A stretch of DNA of 22,421 nucleotides, taken from positions 1 to 22,421 of IMG/VR virus record IMGVR_UViG_3300030098_004712. One strand, 5' to 3'. Under the pieces are notes generated by a model, which was not told the origin of the DNA, searched no databases, and worked only from the letters and a program-made list of their open reading frames with translations. The stretch comes from a virus. Of the stretch, positions 5,067-12,643 are shown piece after piece (the first letter of the stretch is position 1; each line of letters begins with the position of its first letter). Made by a program: the position numbers and the translations under genes.

Positions 5067-6326
5067 TTAAATGACAATCTCGATTATTTTCGATTTTACT
5101 TTTGACTTTTGTTCAGATTTGGCGTTATATTCAGCTAACTCATCGTTAATATTATAAAATTCTTTGGAGTTAGTGTGTTGTAAATCAATTCTTATGTCAA
5201 TTCGACTTTTATCCTCAAATAAAATATAAGTATTCTGAGAAGCTCTGGAGCTTAAATTTAAAGCATTTTCCGAGTAAGCGTTTGCTCCTACTAACGAAGA
5301 ACCTCGAGCGTAATAGTCAGAAATCTTACATTCGTGCATATGTCCAAATATTATAAAATCAACAATAATATGTCTTTTAGAATATTTAGAAATTATCTTA
5401 GCCATGTTGTTTGAGTTTGCTTTCCCTATTTGATGTCCATGAATTAACAACACATTTTGTCCCGCTATTTTAATTAATTTTTCTAATGGATTGCCTCCAA
5501 TAAATTTAATATCAGGATTCTCTCTAAATAATATTTTTAATATTTCGTGAACAGTATAGTCGTAATTATCTGACGCAACAATATCAATCCAACCATTTTC
5601 CTGAGTTATCCTGCTCTCGTTTCCTATGGTAGTCGCGAAATTAATTTCTAGGATTTCAGTGTTCTCGTAAATATCAATAATAAATTTAGATAATATGTCA
5701 ACCGCTAAAAATGTAGCTTTGCTACGATTTGTGCTTAAAGCCAAAAGTTCGTCAAGTCTTCTGTCTGAGTTTAAAATGTCTCCTGTGTTTGCAATTAATA
5801 TTTTTTCTATTTTATATAAATTAATAAGCTCTTTAATTCTTTGAGCAAATTTATAAAGTCTTTGAGACGCGACTTTGAAATCATATTTATTATGCGATAT
5901 ATTAACGAGTTCGTTAAAATGTAAATCAGACAAATGAATTATCATTGCAGATTTTTGATTGATTTCTTTATATTTTTTTTTAGATAATTTAAAAGAGTTT
6001 TGTTTTAATACTTTTATTAATTCTTTGTTATATTCTGAGACTGCATTTTCAATTCTTGCGTCCTCTCTAAACGCTTTATTTTTAATCCTGTTTTTGTCTT
6101 GGAGTCTTTGATTTGATTTTGCTAGAGAAACGTTTTCTTTTAATATTTCTCTGTCTGTTAATCCATTTTGAATAAAATATCTAACAGAGGTTCTAAACCA
6201 ATGAGCAGAAATATTTAAGTTATATTTTTCAATGAGGTGTTCTGCTATCTGAGTATAGTTTAATCCTTGCTCAAATAACAGAATCATCTCATCTTGAAAC
6301 TCGCTATGTTTTAATATTTTTCTCAA
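5067..6326 (-). CDS. helix-turn-helix plus metallophosphoesterase protein
   Basis: This 419-residue protein joins an N-terminal helix-turn-helix-like region (about 10 to 55, LFEQGLNYTQIAEHL) and a charged helical linker to a calcineurin-type metallophosphoesterase. The metal-site motifs are present in order: D134-x-H136 in DLHF, G182-D183, G235-N236-E237, H296-x-H298, and G328-H329-x-H331. All expected ligands are there, so it should be an active phosphoesterase, possibly a DNA nuclease in the Mre11/SbcD style. I see no capping domain that names a substrate. It is the last gene before the terminator, after the lysis genes. Similar HTH-phosphoesterase proteins are known in phages without a settled role. 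Confidence 0.85.
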   Translation of the reverse strand: MRKILKHSEFQDEMILLFEQGLNYTQIAEHLIEKYNLNISAHWFRTSVRYFIQNGLTDREILKENVSLAKSNQRLQDKNRIKNKAFREDARIENAVSEYNKELIKVLKQNSFKLSKKKYKEINQKSAMIIHLSDLHFNELVNISHNKYDFKVASQRLYKFAQRIKELINLYKIEKILIANTGDILNSDRRLDELLALSTNRSKATFLAVDILSKFIIDIYENTEILEINFATTIGNESRITQENGWIDIVASDNYDYTVHEILKILFRENPDIKFIGGNPLEKLIKIAGQNVLLIHGHQIGKANSNNMAKIISKYSKRHIIVDFIIFGHMHECKISDYYARGSSLVGANAYSENALNLSSRASQNTYILFEDKSRIDIRIDLQHTNSKEFYNINDELAEYNAKSEQKSKVKSKIIEIVI

Positions 6327-6328
6327 AT

Positions 6329-6706
6329 TTATTTTTTTATTTTCTCAATCGACCTTCCCGCGAAATAAGCTCCGTAACACGTTATTAATAACGTTTGATA
6401 AATAGGTTTATAAGCGTCATTAATTGTGAATCCTCCTGCATTACCGTCAAAAAAGCTCATTATAACAAAAACAACTGTTAAGAATATAAGAATCAAAGGT
6501 CTTATATTGGTTGACAACCAGTGACCGCTTTTAGCGTCCGCTTCCCAACGTCTCGTGACCTGCTGTTGAGCTGATGATTCTGCGTTCATTAATAATTGTT
6601 TTAATTCCGCTTTCGCTTTTAATTTATCTTTTTGGGTAGTAATAGTTTTATCTAAAATCCCTTCTGCGTTATTTAATAAACTCGAAAATATATTATTTAA
6701 AATCAT
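6329..6706 (-). CDS. holin, 3-TM family
   Basis: This 125-residue protein shows the layout of the three-TM holin family (GTA-holin-like): a soluble helical N-terminus (about 1 to 55), the conserved RRWEADAKSGHWLSTNIRPL segment just before the membrane region, a first span near 69 to 86, and a further hydrophobic region around 100 to 117 that includes the GAYFAGRSIEKI end. The conserved Trp, the Asp and the Asn-Ile-Arg-Pro are all present. It lies two bases upstream of the phosphoesterase gene and follows a small membrane protein and a DUF5675 protein, making a lysis cassette. Confidence 0.8.
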   Translation of the reverse strand: MILNNIFSSLLNNAEGILDKTITTQKDKLKAKAELKQLLMNAESSAQQQVTRRWEADAKSGHWLSTNIRPLILIFLTVVFVIMSFFDGNAGGFTINDAYKPIYQTLLITCYGAYFAGRSIEKIKK

Positions 6707-6708
6707 AA

Positions 6709-6930
6709 TTAGTCTTGTTTAAAGAAGTTTAATAAAATTAAAATTGCAATAATGCCGACAAAACCCTCGTTACCTAGTTTATTAACTACGCCCACAATAT
6801 TTCCGATAATATTAACTCCAAAAAAAGAGCCGAATATTATCTCCGCTAATATGCCAACCGCAAATAAGTTAAATAATAAAGAAGTGAAGTCCTTGAAAAA
6901 TCCGTTTAAAGTGTCAAAAATGTTATCCAT
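6709..6930 (-). CDS. small two-span membrane protein, lysis region
   Basis: The 73-residue product has two hydrophobic segments, about residues 15 to 35 and 40 to 70, rich in Phe, Ile and Gly, with only short polar ends (MDN and KQD). It sits between the DUF5675 gene and the 3-TM holin gene, two bases before the latter. A second holin, an antiholin or a pinholin-like protein are reasonable ideas from position and size; nothing in the sequence decides between them. Confidence 0.72.
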   Translation of the reverse strand: MDNIFDTLNGFFKDFTSLLFNLFAVGILAEIIFGSFFGVNIIGNIVGVVNKLGNEGFVGIIAILILLNFFKQD

Positions 6931-6961
6931 GTTTTTATATTTTTAAATGTTAAAATTATTT

Positions 6962-7441
6962 TTATGAGTCAAAATCCTCAATAGTAATGTAAACTTTGTC
7001 TCCCTTGTCTAATTGTCCTGCAAGACGTTTATAAATGTTTTTATATGCGATTGACGACTTACCCGCGAAACCTTTTTCGTTTTGGTTATTGTTTACGCTG
7101 TCCGCTACTAACAAACAACCTGAGCTGTCCGCTGATGTGTTTCCGCAGTGTATTAATATATATTTAAAATTTGGAACGTTTTGAAGCTCTAACATTCCTC
7201 TTTTATTGTCTATGTCTGCAAATCTCGTTTTATATTTATTATAAAAACCCCCTTCGGTTCTATATTTAATCTCATATTTTCCTGACGGGATTCTTGTGTG
7301 ATTCATTATTTTTTTATCTCTATATGTGTCCTCGATAGTATAACAAAGAAATTCTCGTCCTGCTCTTTTGTTATTTAAAGAAAATAAAATCCCTAATGTT
7401 GACTCTAAGGATGTTGAATATCTATAAAGTAATAACTCCAT
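6962..7441 (-). CDS. DUF5675 family protein, candidate cell-wall enzyme
   Basis: This 159-residue protein matches DUF5675: an N-terminal strand pair, the RIPSGKYEIKYR strand near 50 to 60, then MLELQNVPNFKYILIHCGN with H98, followed by SSGCLLV with C109. The His-Gly-Asn plus Ser-x-Gly-Cys pattern resembles the catalytic His and Cys of L,D-transpeptidase-type enzymes, though DUF5675 has no proven activity that I know. No signal peptide or membrane span is seen, so a holin would be needed for release. It is placed with the holin genes and is the best endolysin candidate in the window. Its start overlaps the upstream stop by one base (TAATG). Confidence 0.78.
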   Translation of the reverse strand: MELLLYRYSTSLESTLGILFSLNNKRAGREFLCYTIEDTYRDKKIMNHTRIPSGKYEIKYRTEGGFYNKYKTRFADIDNKRGMLELQNVPNFKYILIHCGNTSADSSGCLLVADSVNNNQNEKGFAGKSSIAYKNIYKRLAGQLDKGDKVYITIEDFDS

Positions 7442-7848
7442 TATCTAAATTTTTGTAAAATCAAATTATCAATAATATTTTGAATGTCTTTTTTTGTTGC
7501 ATTTAATTCAAAAGAAATATTTGCGTTAAATCTTTTTTCTTGCTTCCCGTCATTAAAAATGATAATAGTCGGCAAAGCCATTATATTATATTTGTCTTTT
7601 AAGGATTCGTTTTCGTTTATGTCAACTCTATATTTTTGACATTCGTTTAATTTGCTTAAGTCTTCAAATTTATTTTTGTCGTTCCATTCTGCCCAAAATT
7701 CAATGACAACAATATCGTTAGATATTTTTTTATCAAAACTTTTAGCATTTATAAAATCTTGACTATATAATGAAACAGAATTTAATAATAAAAATCCTAT
7801 TATAAATATATATGAAATAATATTATTAACAATAAATTGTTTATTCAT
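7441..7848 (-). CDS. exported thioredoxin-fold protein lacking CxxC
   Basis: From the ATG at 7848 the product has 135 residues. I prefer this to a start eight codons upstream because it overlaps the previous stop as ATGAATAA and puts the hydrophobic segment right after a short polar head. Residues 8 to 26 are hydrophobic and end SLYSQ, a likely signal peptide. The mature part is a thioredoxin fold: VVIEFWAEW, where CGPCK should follow but NDKNK does (N56, N59 replace both cysteines), then VDINEN, and ALPTIIIFNDGK with the cis-Pro P93. Only one Cys remains (C70). It cannot be a normal disulfide reductase; a structural or binding role in the periplasm is inferred. Confidence 0.82.
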   Translation of the reverse strand: MNKQFIVNNIISYIFIIGFLLLNSVSLYSQDFINAKSFDKKISNDIVVIEFWAEWNDKNKFEDLSKLNECQKYRVDINENESLKDKYNIMALPTIIIFNDGKQEKRFNANISFELNATKKDIQNIIDNLILQKFR

Positions 7849-8110
7849 AAACTTTATTTTCGATTCTTTCAATCCTTAATAAAATTTGCTCTAATTGTTT
7901 ACTCTGATTTAAAATCTCGTTTCTAATCATTTCGTCTTTTAAAGTAAATTCTATTTCAGAAACTTCGGGTTTTGGTTCTTCCATTGCTACGTCTATTTTT
8001 GCATTTAATTGATAATACATGCCAATAAAAGAAGCAACAATAACTCCAATAGCTATCAAAGTTTTAATGCTGAATTTGAAAGTTGTGTCTTCGTTTAATT
8101 CTTTTGTCAT
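7841..8110 (-). CDS. membrane-anchored coiled-coil protein (89 aa)
   Basis: The protein has a polar acidic N-terminus, one transmembrane helix at about residues 15 to 34 (LIAIGVIVASFIGMYYQL), a short Pro/Glu linker (EEPKPEVSEIE), and a C-terminal heptad helix (ILNQSKQLEQILLRIERIEN). Proteins of this plan are frequent in phage lysis regions and could act as an inner-membrane spanin part or holin partner. No lipobox partner was found nearby. It lies between the barrel-like gene and the thioredoxin-like gene, overlapping the latter by eight bases. Confidence 0.72.
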   Translation of the reverse strand: MTKELNEDTTFKFSIKTLIAIGVIVASFIGMYYQLNAKIDVAMEEPKPEVSEIEFTLKDEMIRNEILNQSKQLEQILLRIERIENKVYE

Positions 8111-8113
8111 TTT

Positions 8114-9205
8114 TTAAAAAAATAAATAGTTAATTCCTGTTTTTATGTTAAACCAATTTCTCTCAAACATTTGATTGTAATTGCCTTCGACAAATAATCC
8201 GAAATTTTTGTTTTTTCCGATTCTAGTCCCTACAATTAATCCGATGTTATAATCAATCCTTTCGTTGTTTAATTCTATATATTGTGAAATATTGTCGTCT
8301 ATGTCACTAACCCAACGTTTCGGAAAAACGTCCGTCCAACTATGAATCCAAAAATTATCCGAATAATGATAAAACGACAATCCTAATGCGAATGAAAATT
8401 CATGAGTTAAACCGAGACTGTCCTGCATATCCAACTGATACTCCCTAACGATTCTCCCGTAATGATATTTATAAAATTCTTGGTCTGTCTCCGCAATACG
8501 CTCTCCGTCAGGATTCGTCCAATACCAGTCGTAATAATCATACCAGTCGTCCTGTCCGTTACCTTCTCCGTCAAAATACCAGTAATGGTCCTCATAGCCA
8601 TAATCAAAAGCTAATTGCCACCAAGGATGACCCGCGTCAATATAAGACTGAATTGCGTTATATTCATAACCTAACGGTCTCCATGTATTTAAACCGCCAA
8701 AAGTGAAATTTAATTTATTACCGATTTTAACTCTAAAACGCGTGTCAATATTATAAAATCTAACGTCTGCTAGACCGTTTTCTAAGTGTTCAGCTTTAAT
8801 GACATAATAGTCTGATAAATAACGAAGAAAATAATGTTTATTTCTAAACTCTCTATTTTGTTGTCTTTTTGTTTCTAATTGGAATTTATATTCTAAACCT
8901 TTAACCGCTCCGATTAAAGTGTTATCTGTGTGATATTTTTCCGAACCGTCATAAAAATTATTTTTTTTATTTTGATGTTTAAAACGAGCGATTTTTCTAA
9001 TGCCTATATTTAAAGAAAAATCATAAGGATTGTCTTGTGTTAAATCGATTAACTGGTTGTTTTGCATAACATATTGACCCTGCGAAAATAACGCATTGTT
9101 AACGCCCAAAGAACCGTAAAAAGTCGAAAATTTAAACAAATCGTCAATTTGACCTTTTAATCCTAAAGTCATCAATAAACATAATATAAATAATATTTTT
9201 TTCAT
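8114..9205 (-). CDS. secreted, outer-membrane-barrel-like protein
   Basis: This 363-residue protein starts with a clear signal peptide (basic MKK, hydrophobic core, likely cut after residue 18, LGLKG-Q). The mature chain alternates polar and aromatic residues as in beta strands, for example SLNIGIRKIARF, FTFGGLNTW, SFALGLSFYHY, NIGLIVGTRIG and FGLFVEGNYN, and ends in ...GINYLFF, the terminal aromatic typical of outer-membrane barrels. Residues about 205 to 232 form an insert extremely rich in Trp, Tyr and Asp that may be an extracellular loop. It has no known enzyme motif. Exported barrel proteins in a phage could block or change receptors, but a virion role cannot be excluded. Start overlaps the upstream stop as TAATG. 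Confidence 0.78.
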   Translation of the reverse strand: MKKILFILCLLMTLGLKGQIDDLFKFSTFYGSLGVNNALFSQGQYVMQNNQLIDLTQDNPYDFSLNIGIRKIARFKHQNKKNNFYDGSEKYHTDNTLIGAVKGLEYKFQLETKRQQNREFRNKHYFLRYLSDYYVIKAEHLENGLADVRFYNIDTRFRVKIGNKLNFTFGGLNTWRPLGYEYNAIQSYIDAGHPWWQLAFDYGYEDHYWYFDGEGNGQDDWYDYYDWYWTNPDGERIAETDQEFYKYHYGRIVREYQLDMQDSLGLTHEFSFALGLSFYHYSDNFWIHSWTDVFPKRWVSDIDDNISQYIELNNERIDYNIGLIVGTRIGKNKNFGLFVEGNYNQMFERNWFNIKTGINYLFF

Positions 9206-9396
9206 TATTTCGAATTATAATCTTTTGAGTTTAATTTAACAAGGTTTTTTGTTTCATATTTACTGACAATTTTAAATAAATCTATTTTCCATGCAGGGAC
9301 AGGACGTGACTCGTGTCTCTGTTTTTTATTCCATTCAATAACTTTAGGATTAATCCTGTTGGATTTCCTCCTGTTGTGATTTTCTTTTTTTGTCAT
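9205..9396 (-). CDS. small basic hypothetical protein (63 aa)
   Basis: The ATG at 9396 opens 63 residues, rich in Lys, Arg and Asn (ENHNRRKSNRINPKVIEWNK), with no recognised domain. It overlaps the end of the preceding 60-residue gene by 47 bases, an unusually long overlap here, so either gene may start elsewhere. Its stop meets the start of the barrel-like gene as TAATG, which supports translation of the downstream part at least. An AGGAGG lies inside the overlap. Function unknown. Confidence 0.6.
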   Translation of the reverse strand: MTKKENHNRRKSNRINPKVIEWNKKQRHESRPVPAWKIDLFKIVSKYETKNLVKLNSKDYNSK

Positions 9397-9532
9397 TTTT
9401 TTTACTGTTTATTATTATTTGTTCATGCCATAATTTTAATAATTTAGGGTTTTGAGAAAGCATGTCAAAAAACTCTCTTTCAGGAATCTGTCCTGAATAC
9501 CAACATTGTAATATGTTTTTTTCGTTTTCCAT
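9350..9532 (-). CDS. small hypothetical protein after tail genes (60 aa)
   Basis: The 60-residue product has an N-terminal helical part (KNILQCWYSGQIPEREFFDML; LLKLWHEQII) and a charged Lys/Gln tail. It begins one base after the 274-residue tail gene ends. The Trp-Tyr-Ser-Gly and Pro-Glu-Arg-Glu-Phe pattern suggests a compact helical protein of regulatory size, but I do not recognise it. Its 3' end overlaps the next gene. Confidence 0.65.
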   Translation of the reverse strand: MENEKNILQCWYSGQIPEREFFDMLSQNPKLLKLWHEQIIINSKKNDKKRKSQQEEIQQD

Positions 9533-9533
9533 T

Positions 9534-10358
9534 TTAATTAATTTGTGTTGCTTCGAAAATTACTTCAAAATTTAAATACCAAGTAGCGGTCCTGTCGTGT
9601 TCTTCGTCTCCGATTCTTCTAATTGTCACGAAACATGAATCATATTTATTAATTGCAACGGGAGAAGGCGTGTCGATAATTTGTTCAACGTAATTATTAG
9701 CTGAACTAGCAGGGAAGGTGTGAGTTGTCTGAGATAATAAATAGATTCTCGTTGCGGTTGTCCCGTTAGCAGTAGAATCTTTTTTCCATATGCTTAATGT
9801 TATTGCTTCAGGTTTTGAACTAGAAACTCCGTGACCATTAATCCAACCAAAAACCTTAGTCAAATTACATTCAACAGGAGCAACAAAAAAGCCATATCTC
9901 GCACCCCAGTTGTTATTCTTAGAGTCTCCGTTAGATAACGAAGCCGATGTATTTATATTAAATTGAGTATCGTGTGAATAATTACGTAAATAATCATTAG
10001 TGTCTGTTGTTCCCCCTGAGAATACTATTTGTTGGTTAAAATTATATTTTTTTTGCGTTAACGTTTTATTATAAAAGTCTGACGCTTCAAAATATATCAT
10101 TGTCCCAATAGGAAAACCTGACGCAATAGTGACAGAATCTATATTAATAATTTTAGCTGCTGCTGCGTTGGGAGCTGAAGCTGTGACCATTTTTGTTGTT
10201 CCGTCAGGTGCTTGTAAAATTAATTTTGTCCCGTCTTGAATTATAGAATTTGGTAATTCTGAAGTCGTTAACGAGGTAATAGTCGCCCCTCTTGTAACTG
10301 CTGCGGTTAGCGTTCCAATAGCTCTGGTGTTGAATTGATTATTTAAGTAAAAGCTCAT
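9534..10358 (-). CDS. distal tail / receptor-binding type structural protein
   Basis: This 274-residue protein is Thr, Ser and Asn rich and predicted all-beta. Its N-terminus (about 1 to 110) carries Ala/Thr repeats like a fibre shaft or tail-attachment region (TAAVTRGATITSLTTSELP). The C-terminal half (about 140 to 274) looks like a beta-sandwich (FGWINGHGVSSSKPEAITLS, CFVTIRRIGDE, WYLNFEVIFEA). No enzymatic motif is seen. Following directly after the tail-tip gene, it is the best candidate for the adhesion or receptor-binding protein. The category is inferred from composition and position. Confidence 0.65.
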   Translation of the reverse strand: MSFYLNNQFNTRAIGTLTAAVTRGATITSLTTSELPNSIIQDGTKLILQAPDGTTKMVTASAPNAAAAKIINIDSVTIASGFPIGTMIYFEASDFYNKTLTQKKYNFNQQIVFSGGTTDTNDYLRNYSHDTQFNINTSASLSNGDSKNNNWGARYGFFVAPVECNLTKVFGWINGHGVSSSKPEAITLSIWKKDSTANGTTATRIYLLSQTTHTFPASSANNYVEQIIDTPSPVAINKYDSCFVTIRRIGDEEHDRTATWYLNFEVIFEATQIN

Positions 10359-10360
10359 AA

Positions 10361-12415
10361 CTATTTAAAATATGCGTTTTTATTCGGTTTTTTGGTGTTT
10401 GTTGTAACATATGAGGGAACTGTTGTATTCGTGCTTGAAGAAGTATCTAAAACGCTTTTAAACCATTCTCCCGACACTTCGTCAAGTCCTGTCTGAATTT
10501 CAAACCCGTTGGGAATGTATCGAAAATCTGTCGAGTCCTCTGTGATTTTAATTGAGTTTGTAAAGTCCACAATATATCCCGCTCCACCTTTTAAATATAT
10601 TGTCATTTGGTTTTTGTCAACGAAAACACGCTGACCCCCTAAAATTAACTCCGCCATTAAATTTAATAAGGTTGCTGATGTCCCCGCTTGAGACTGTTGC
10701 CATGTGTCCGCAACTACATAAGCCGAACCGTTCCATACTTCGAGCCTTCCGACACTGGCGTTAGTTGGTCCGTCTCCAATTAAAACCTCGTCCTGATATT
10801 CTAGCGAAGCACCGTTCCCAACTTGTGAAAAATAATCTTGCTTAACAGTTATATTACCCGCAACGCTATATAAAACATAACGTCCGTAATTTTTAGAAGG
10901 ACTCATGAATTGTGTGACAGGATGAGGAGCTTGTGCCGCGACTGAAGCTGTTGAACTTGCCGAAACTTGACCGCTTCCATTTGGAGGAGTGGCTAAAGTC
11001 CCTGTCCCTAAAACCCAAGGCTCAGCAGAAAATTTAATGCTATAAATAGCACTTCTCGGAAGCTCAGCGGTTATAAAATTAAAACTTCCCGTTTGAGGAC
11101 TTGCGAAATTTGTCCCTGTCACTGGTAATCCTAAATTTTGCACCTGAAAATAATTTGTTACAGGTATTCCTGACGAGTCCCAAACTTGATTCGTCTCGTC
11201 CCAATATTCATTCGTTGTGTGGTCATTATATAATTGAACGCCCACATATTGAAAAGCTGTCAACGCACCCGAAAAGCCGTTGATAGTAGTGCTATAATTA
11301 AAACTATTAGTCACAATGTCTGTGCTTACCCACCAAGAAACCTCAATCGCATCGTTAGCGGTAGCTGTTAAAGCTCCTAAAACATGAGTTGACGCTGTTC
11401 CTCCTGAGAATTGATTTGACGGAGTGACTTTTAATAAACTAGTTTTCCCAAAAGTGTCATATGTTATCGCAGCTCTAAACAAAGGCTCGTAAAACTCTTT
11501 TTTCATTCCCGCTAGTTTTATAATATTTGTATCGTCTAAAGTGACAACAAAACTTGAACCCGCTATTTTGTTTAAATCCCAAGTCCCATTACCGAGAGCG
11601 TTGTCCGCTTCGTCATAACGCCTATATTCAACCGTCCCCGTTGTTTGATACCTTTGCAATTGTATAAAATACCACGCTCCCCGACTTTGAAAAATTCTTG
11701 CTCCGAAAACTTTGCAGATATTTTCTAAAACTTCTAAAGCGGAAACAGGATTCTCGATTCCGTTTTCGTCTATTTGCAAAAATGCGTCTGCATATATTTG
11801 CGTTTTCTCAACAGGGTCAGAAGCCTGAGCTCCTATATTAGACATGGAGTCTTCGTATAAATCAACCATTGTATATAAAAAGGTATTTCCCGTCCCGAAG
11901 TCTGCAATATAACCGCACAAAGATAACATGTCTGTTATATATGCTAGAGCTTTATATCCTGTCCCTGCGTTATATGTTGCAACATGATTAAAAGGCAAAT
12001 CTTTTAATCTACCTAATCCGTCAATTGCTTCTACGTCTAACTCAAAAGGATAATCAACGTCCTCCTCGGCTAAATTTTCAGCTACAATAAAACCTCTCCA
12101 ATAAACCTCCCAAGACGAACTCCTAAAATAAGATAATTTAACAGTAAAACGCCCCTCGTCTGCTGCTCTTAATAATGCTAAAAAACCGTTTAAAGTTGCG
12201 TTTGTTATCATCATTGTAAAGTTGCAAGAGCTTCCTTTTATTGGTTGATAACGTTCGTCGTTTTCTCCGTCCCATTTTACAGTGACGCCCGTTGGCGTCA
12301 AATCAAACTCAGTGTCCATGTTTCCTGAGGACAAAGTAGAATCTAAAATTTCTAATTTCCAAAGAGTCCCGTTTTCAGAATAATGCTCGTTTTTATATCT
12401 ATTATATAAAGCCAT
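10361..12415 (-). CDS. tail-tip / baseplate protein
   Basis: The protein has 684 residues. Its N-terminal 140 residues contain a pattern I associate with tail-tip proteins of Bacteroidetes phages: GVTVKWDGENDE, then VYWRGFIVAEN, then YPFELDVEAIDGLGRLKD. A central part includes ENICKVFGARIFQSRGAWYFIQ (about 220 to 250), and the C-terminal part is a series of beta strands. It probably forms the hub under the tail tube that carries the adhesin. Its start is preceded by the A/T-rich leader TATAAAATAAA. No lysozyme or peptidase motif was seen. Exact homology to Dit or Tal types is not established. Confidence 0.75.
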   Translation of the reverse strand: MALYNRYKNEHYSENGTLWKLEILDSTLSSGNMDTEFDLTPTGVTVKWDGENDERYQPIKGSSCNFTMMITNATLNGFLALLRAADEGRFTVKLSYFRSSSWEVYWRGFIVAENLAEEDVDYPFELDVEAIDGLGRLKDLPFNHVATYNAGTGYKALAYITDMLSLCGYIADFGTGNTFLYTMVDLYEDSMSNIGAQASDPVEKTQIYADAFLQIDENGIENPVSALEVLENICKVFGARIFQSRGAWYFIQLQRYQTTGTVEYRRYDEADNALGNGTWDLNKIAGSSFVVTLDDTNIIKLAGMKKEFYEPLFRAAITYDTFGKTSLLKVTPSNQFSGGTASTHVLGALTATANDAIEVSWWVSTDIVTNSFNYSTTINGFSGALTAFQYVGVQLYNDHTTNEYWDETNQVWDSSGIPVTNYFQVQNLGLPVTGTNFASPQTGSFNFITAELPRSAIYSIKFSAEPWVLGTGTLATPPNGSGQVSASSTASVAAQAPHPVTQFMSPSKNYGRYVLYSVAGNITVKQDYFSQVGNGASLEYQDEVLIGDGPTNASVGRLEVWNGSAYVVADTWQQSQAGTSATLLNLMAELILGGQRVFVDKNQMTIYLKGGAGYIVDFTNSIKITEDSTDFRYIPNGFEIQTGLDEVSGEWFKSVLDTSSSTNTTVPSYVTTNTKKPNKNAYFK

Positions 12416-12447
12416 TTTATTTTATATCGTCTTTTAAAAAGAATTTG

Positions 12448-12570
12448 TCAATCTTTTTTTTCATCAATTTTGCATTTGCAAATTTCTTGATTTTCGTCAG
12501 ACGGTTCACAATTTGAACCCTCAGGACAGTCCAGAATTTCTGGATTTTCTGTGTCGTATTCTTTATCCAT
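12448..12570 (-). CDS. small acidic four-cysteine protein (40 aa)
   Basis: The ATG at 12570 follows a very good A/T-rich leader (AATTAAAAATATAAAAAA) and encodes 40 residues. The peptide is acidic with four cysteines at positions 15, 21, 31 and 33 (C-x5-C-x9-C-x-C), which could bind a metal or form disulfides. Codons end mainly in A or T and use GAC for Asp, as in the neighbouring genes. The overlapping frame 12417-12602 gives a Lys-rich peptide with atypical codons, so this frame is preferred. It lies just before the tail-tip gene. Function unknown. Confidence 0.6.
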   Translation of the reverse strand: MDKEYDTENPEILDCPEGSNCEPSDENQEICKCKIDEKKD

Positions 12571-12591
12571 TTTTTTATATTTTTAATTATT

Positions 12592-12643
12592 TTGGTTAAC
12601 ATAATATTTTTATTTGTGTTTTTTGTTGGTTAACATAATATTT
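12592..12643. repeat. 18-bp direct repeat pair
   Basis: The sequence TTGGTTAACATAATATTT occurs at 12592-12609 and 12626-12643, 34 bases apart. Read on the minus strand each copy contains AATATTATGTTAACC. One copy lies in the 3' end of the 56-residue gene and the other before the four-cysteine gene. A short local duplication of a leader region is the simplest explanation; a protein-binding site is the alternative. Confidence 0.75.

Noticed and set aside
8407-8607. 66-residue frame inside the barrel-like gene
   Set aside because: It is a Met/Thr/Ile-rich shadow on the same strand in another frame, with no leader, inside a well-supported gene.
12417-12602. Lys-rich 61-residue frame before the tail-tip gene
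   Set aside because: Its codons end in G or C more often than any neighbour (CAG, CTG, AGG, AAG), and it overlaps the four-cysteine frame, which has a better leader and typical codons.
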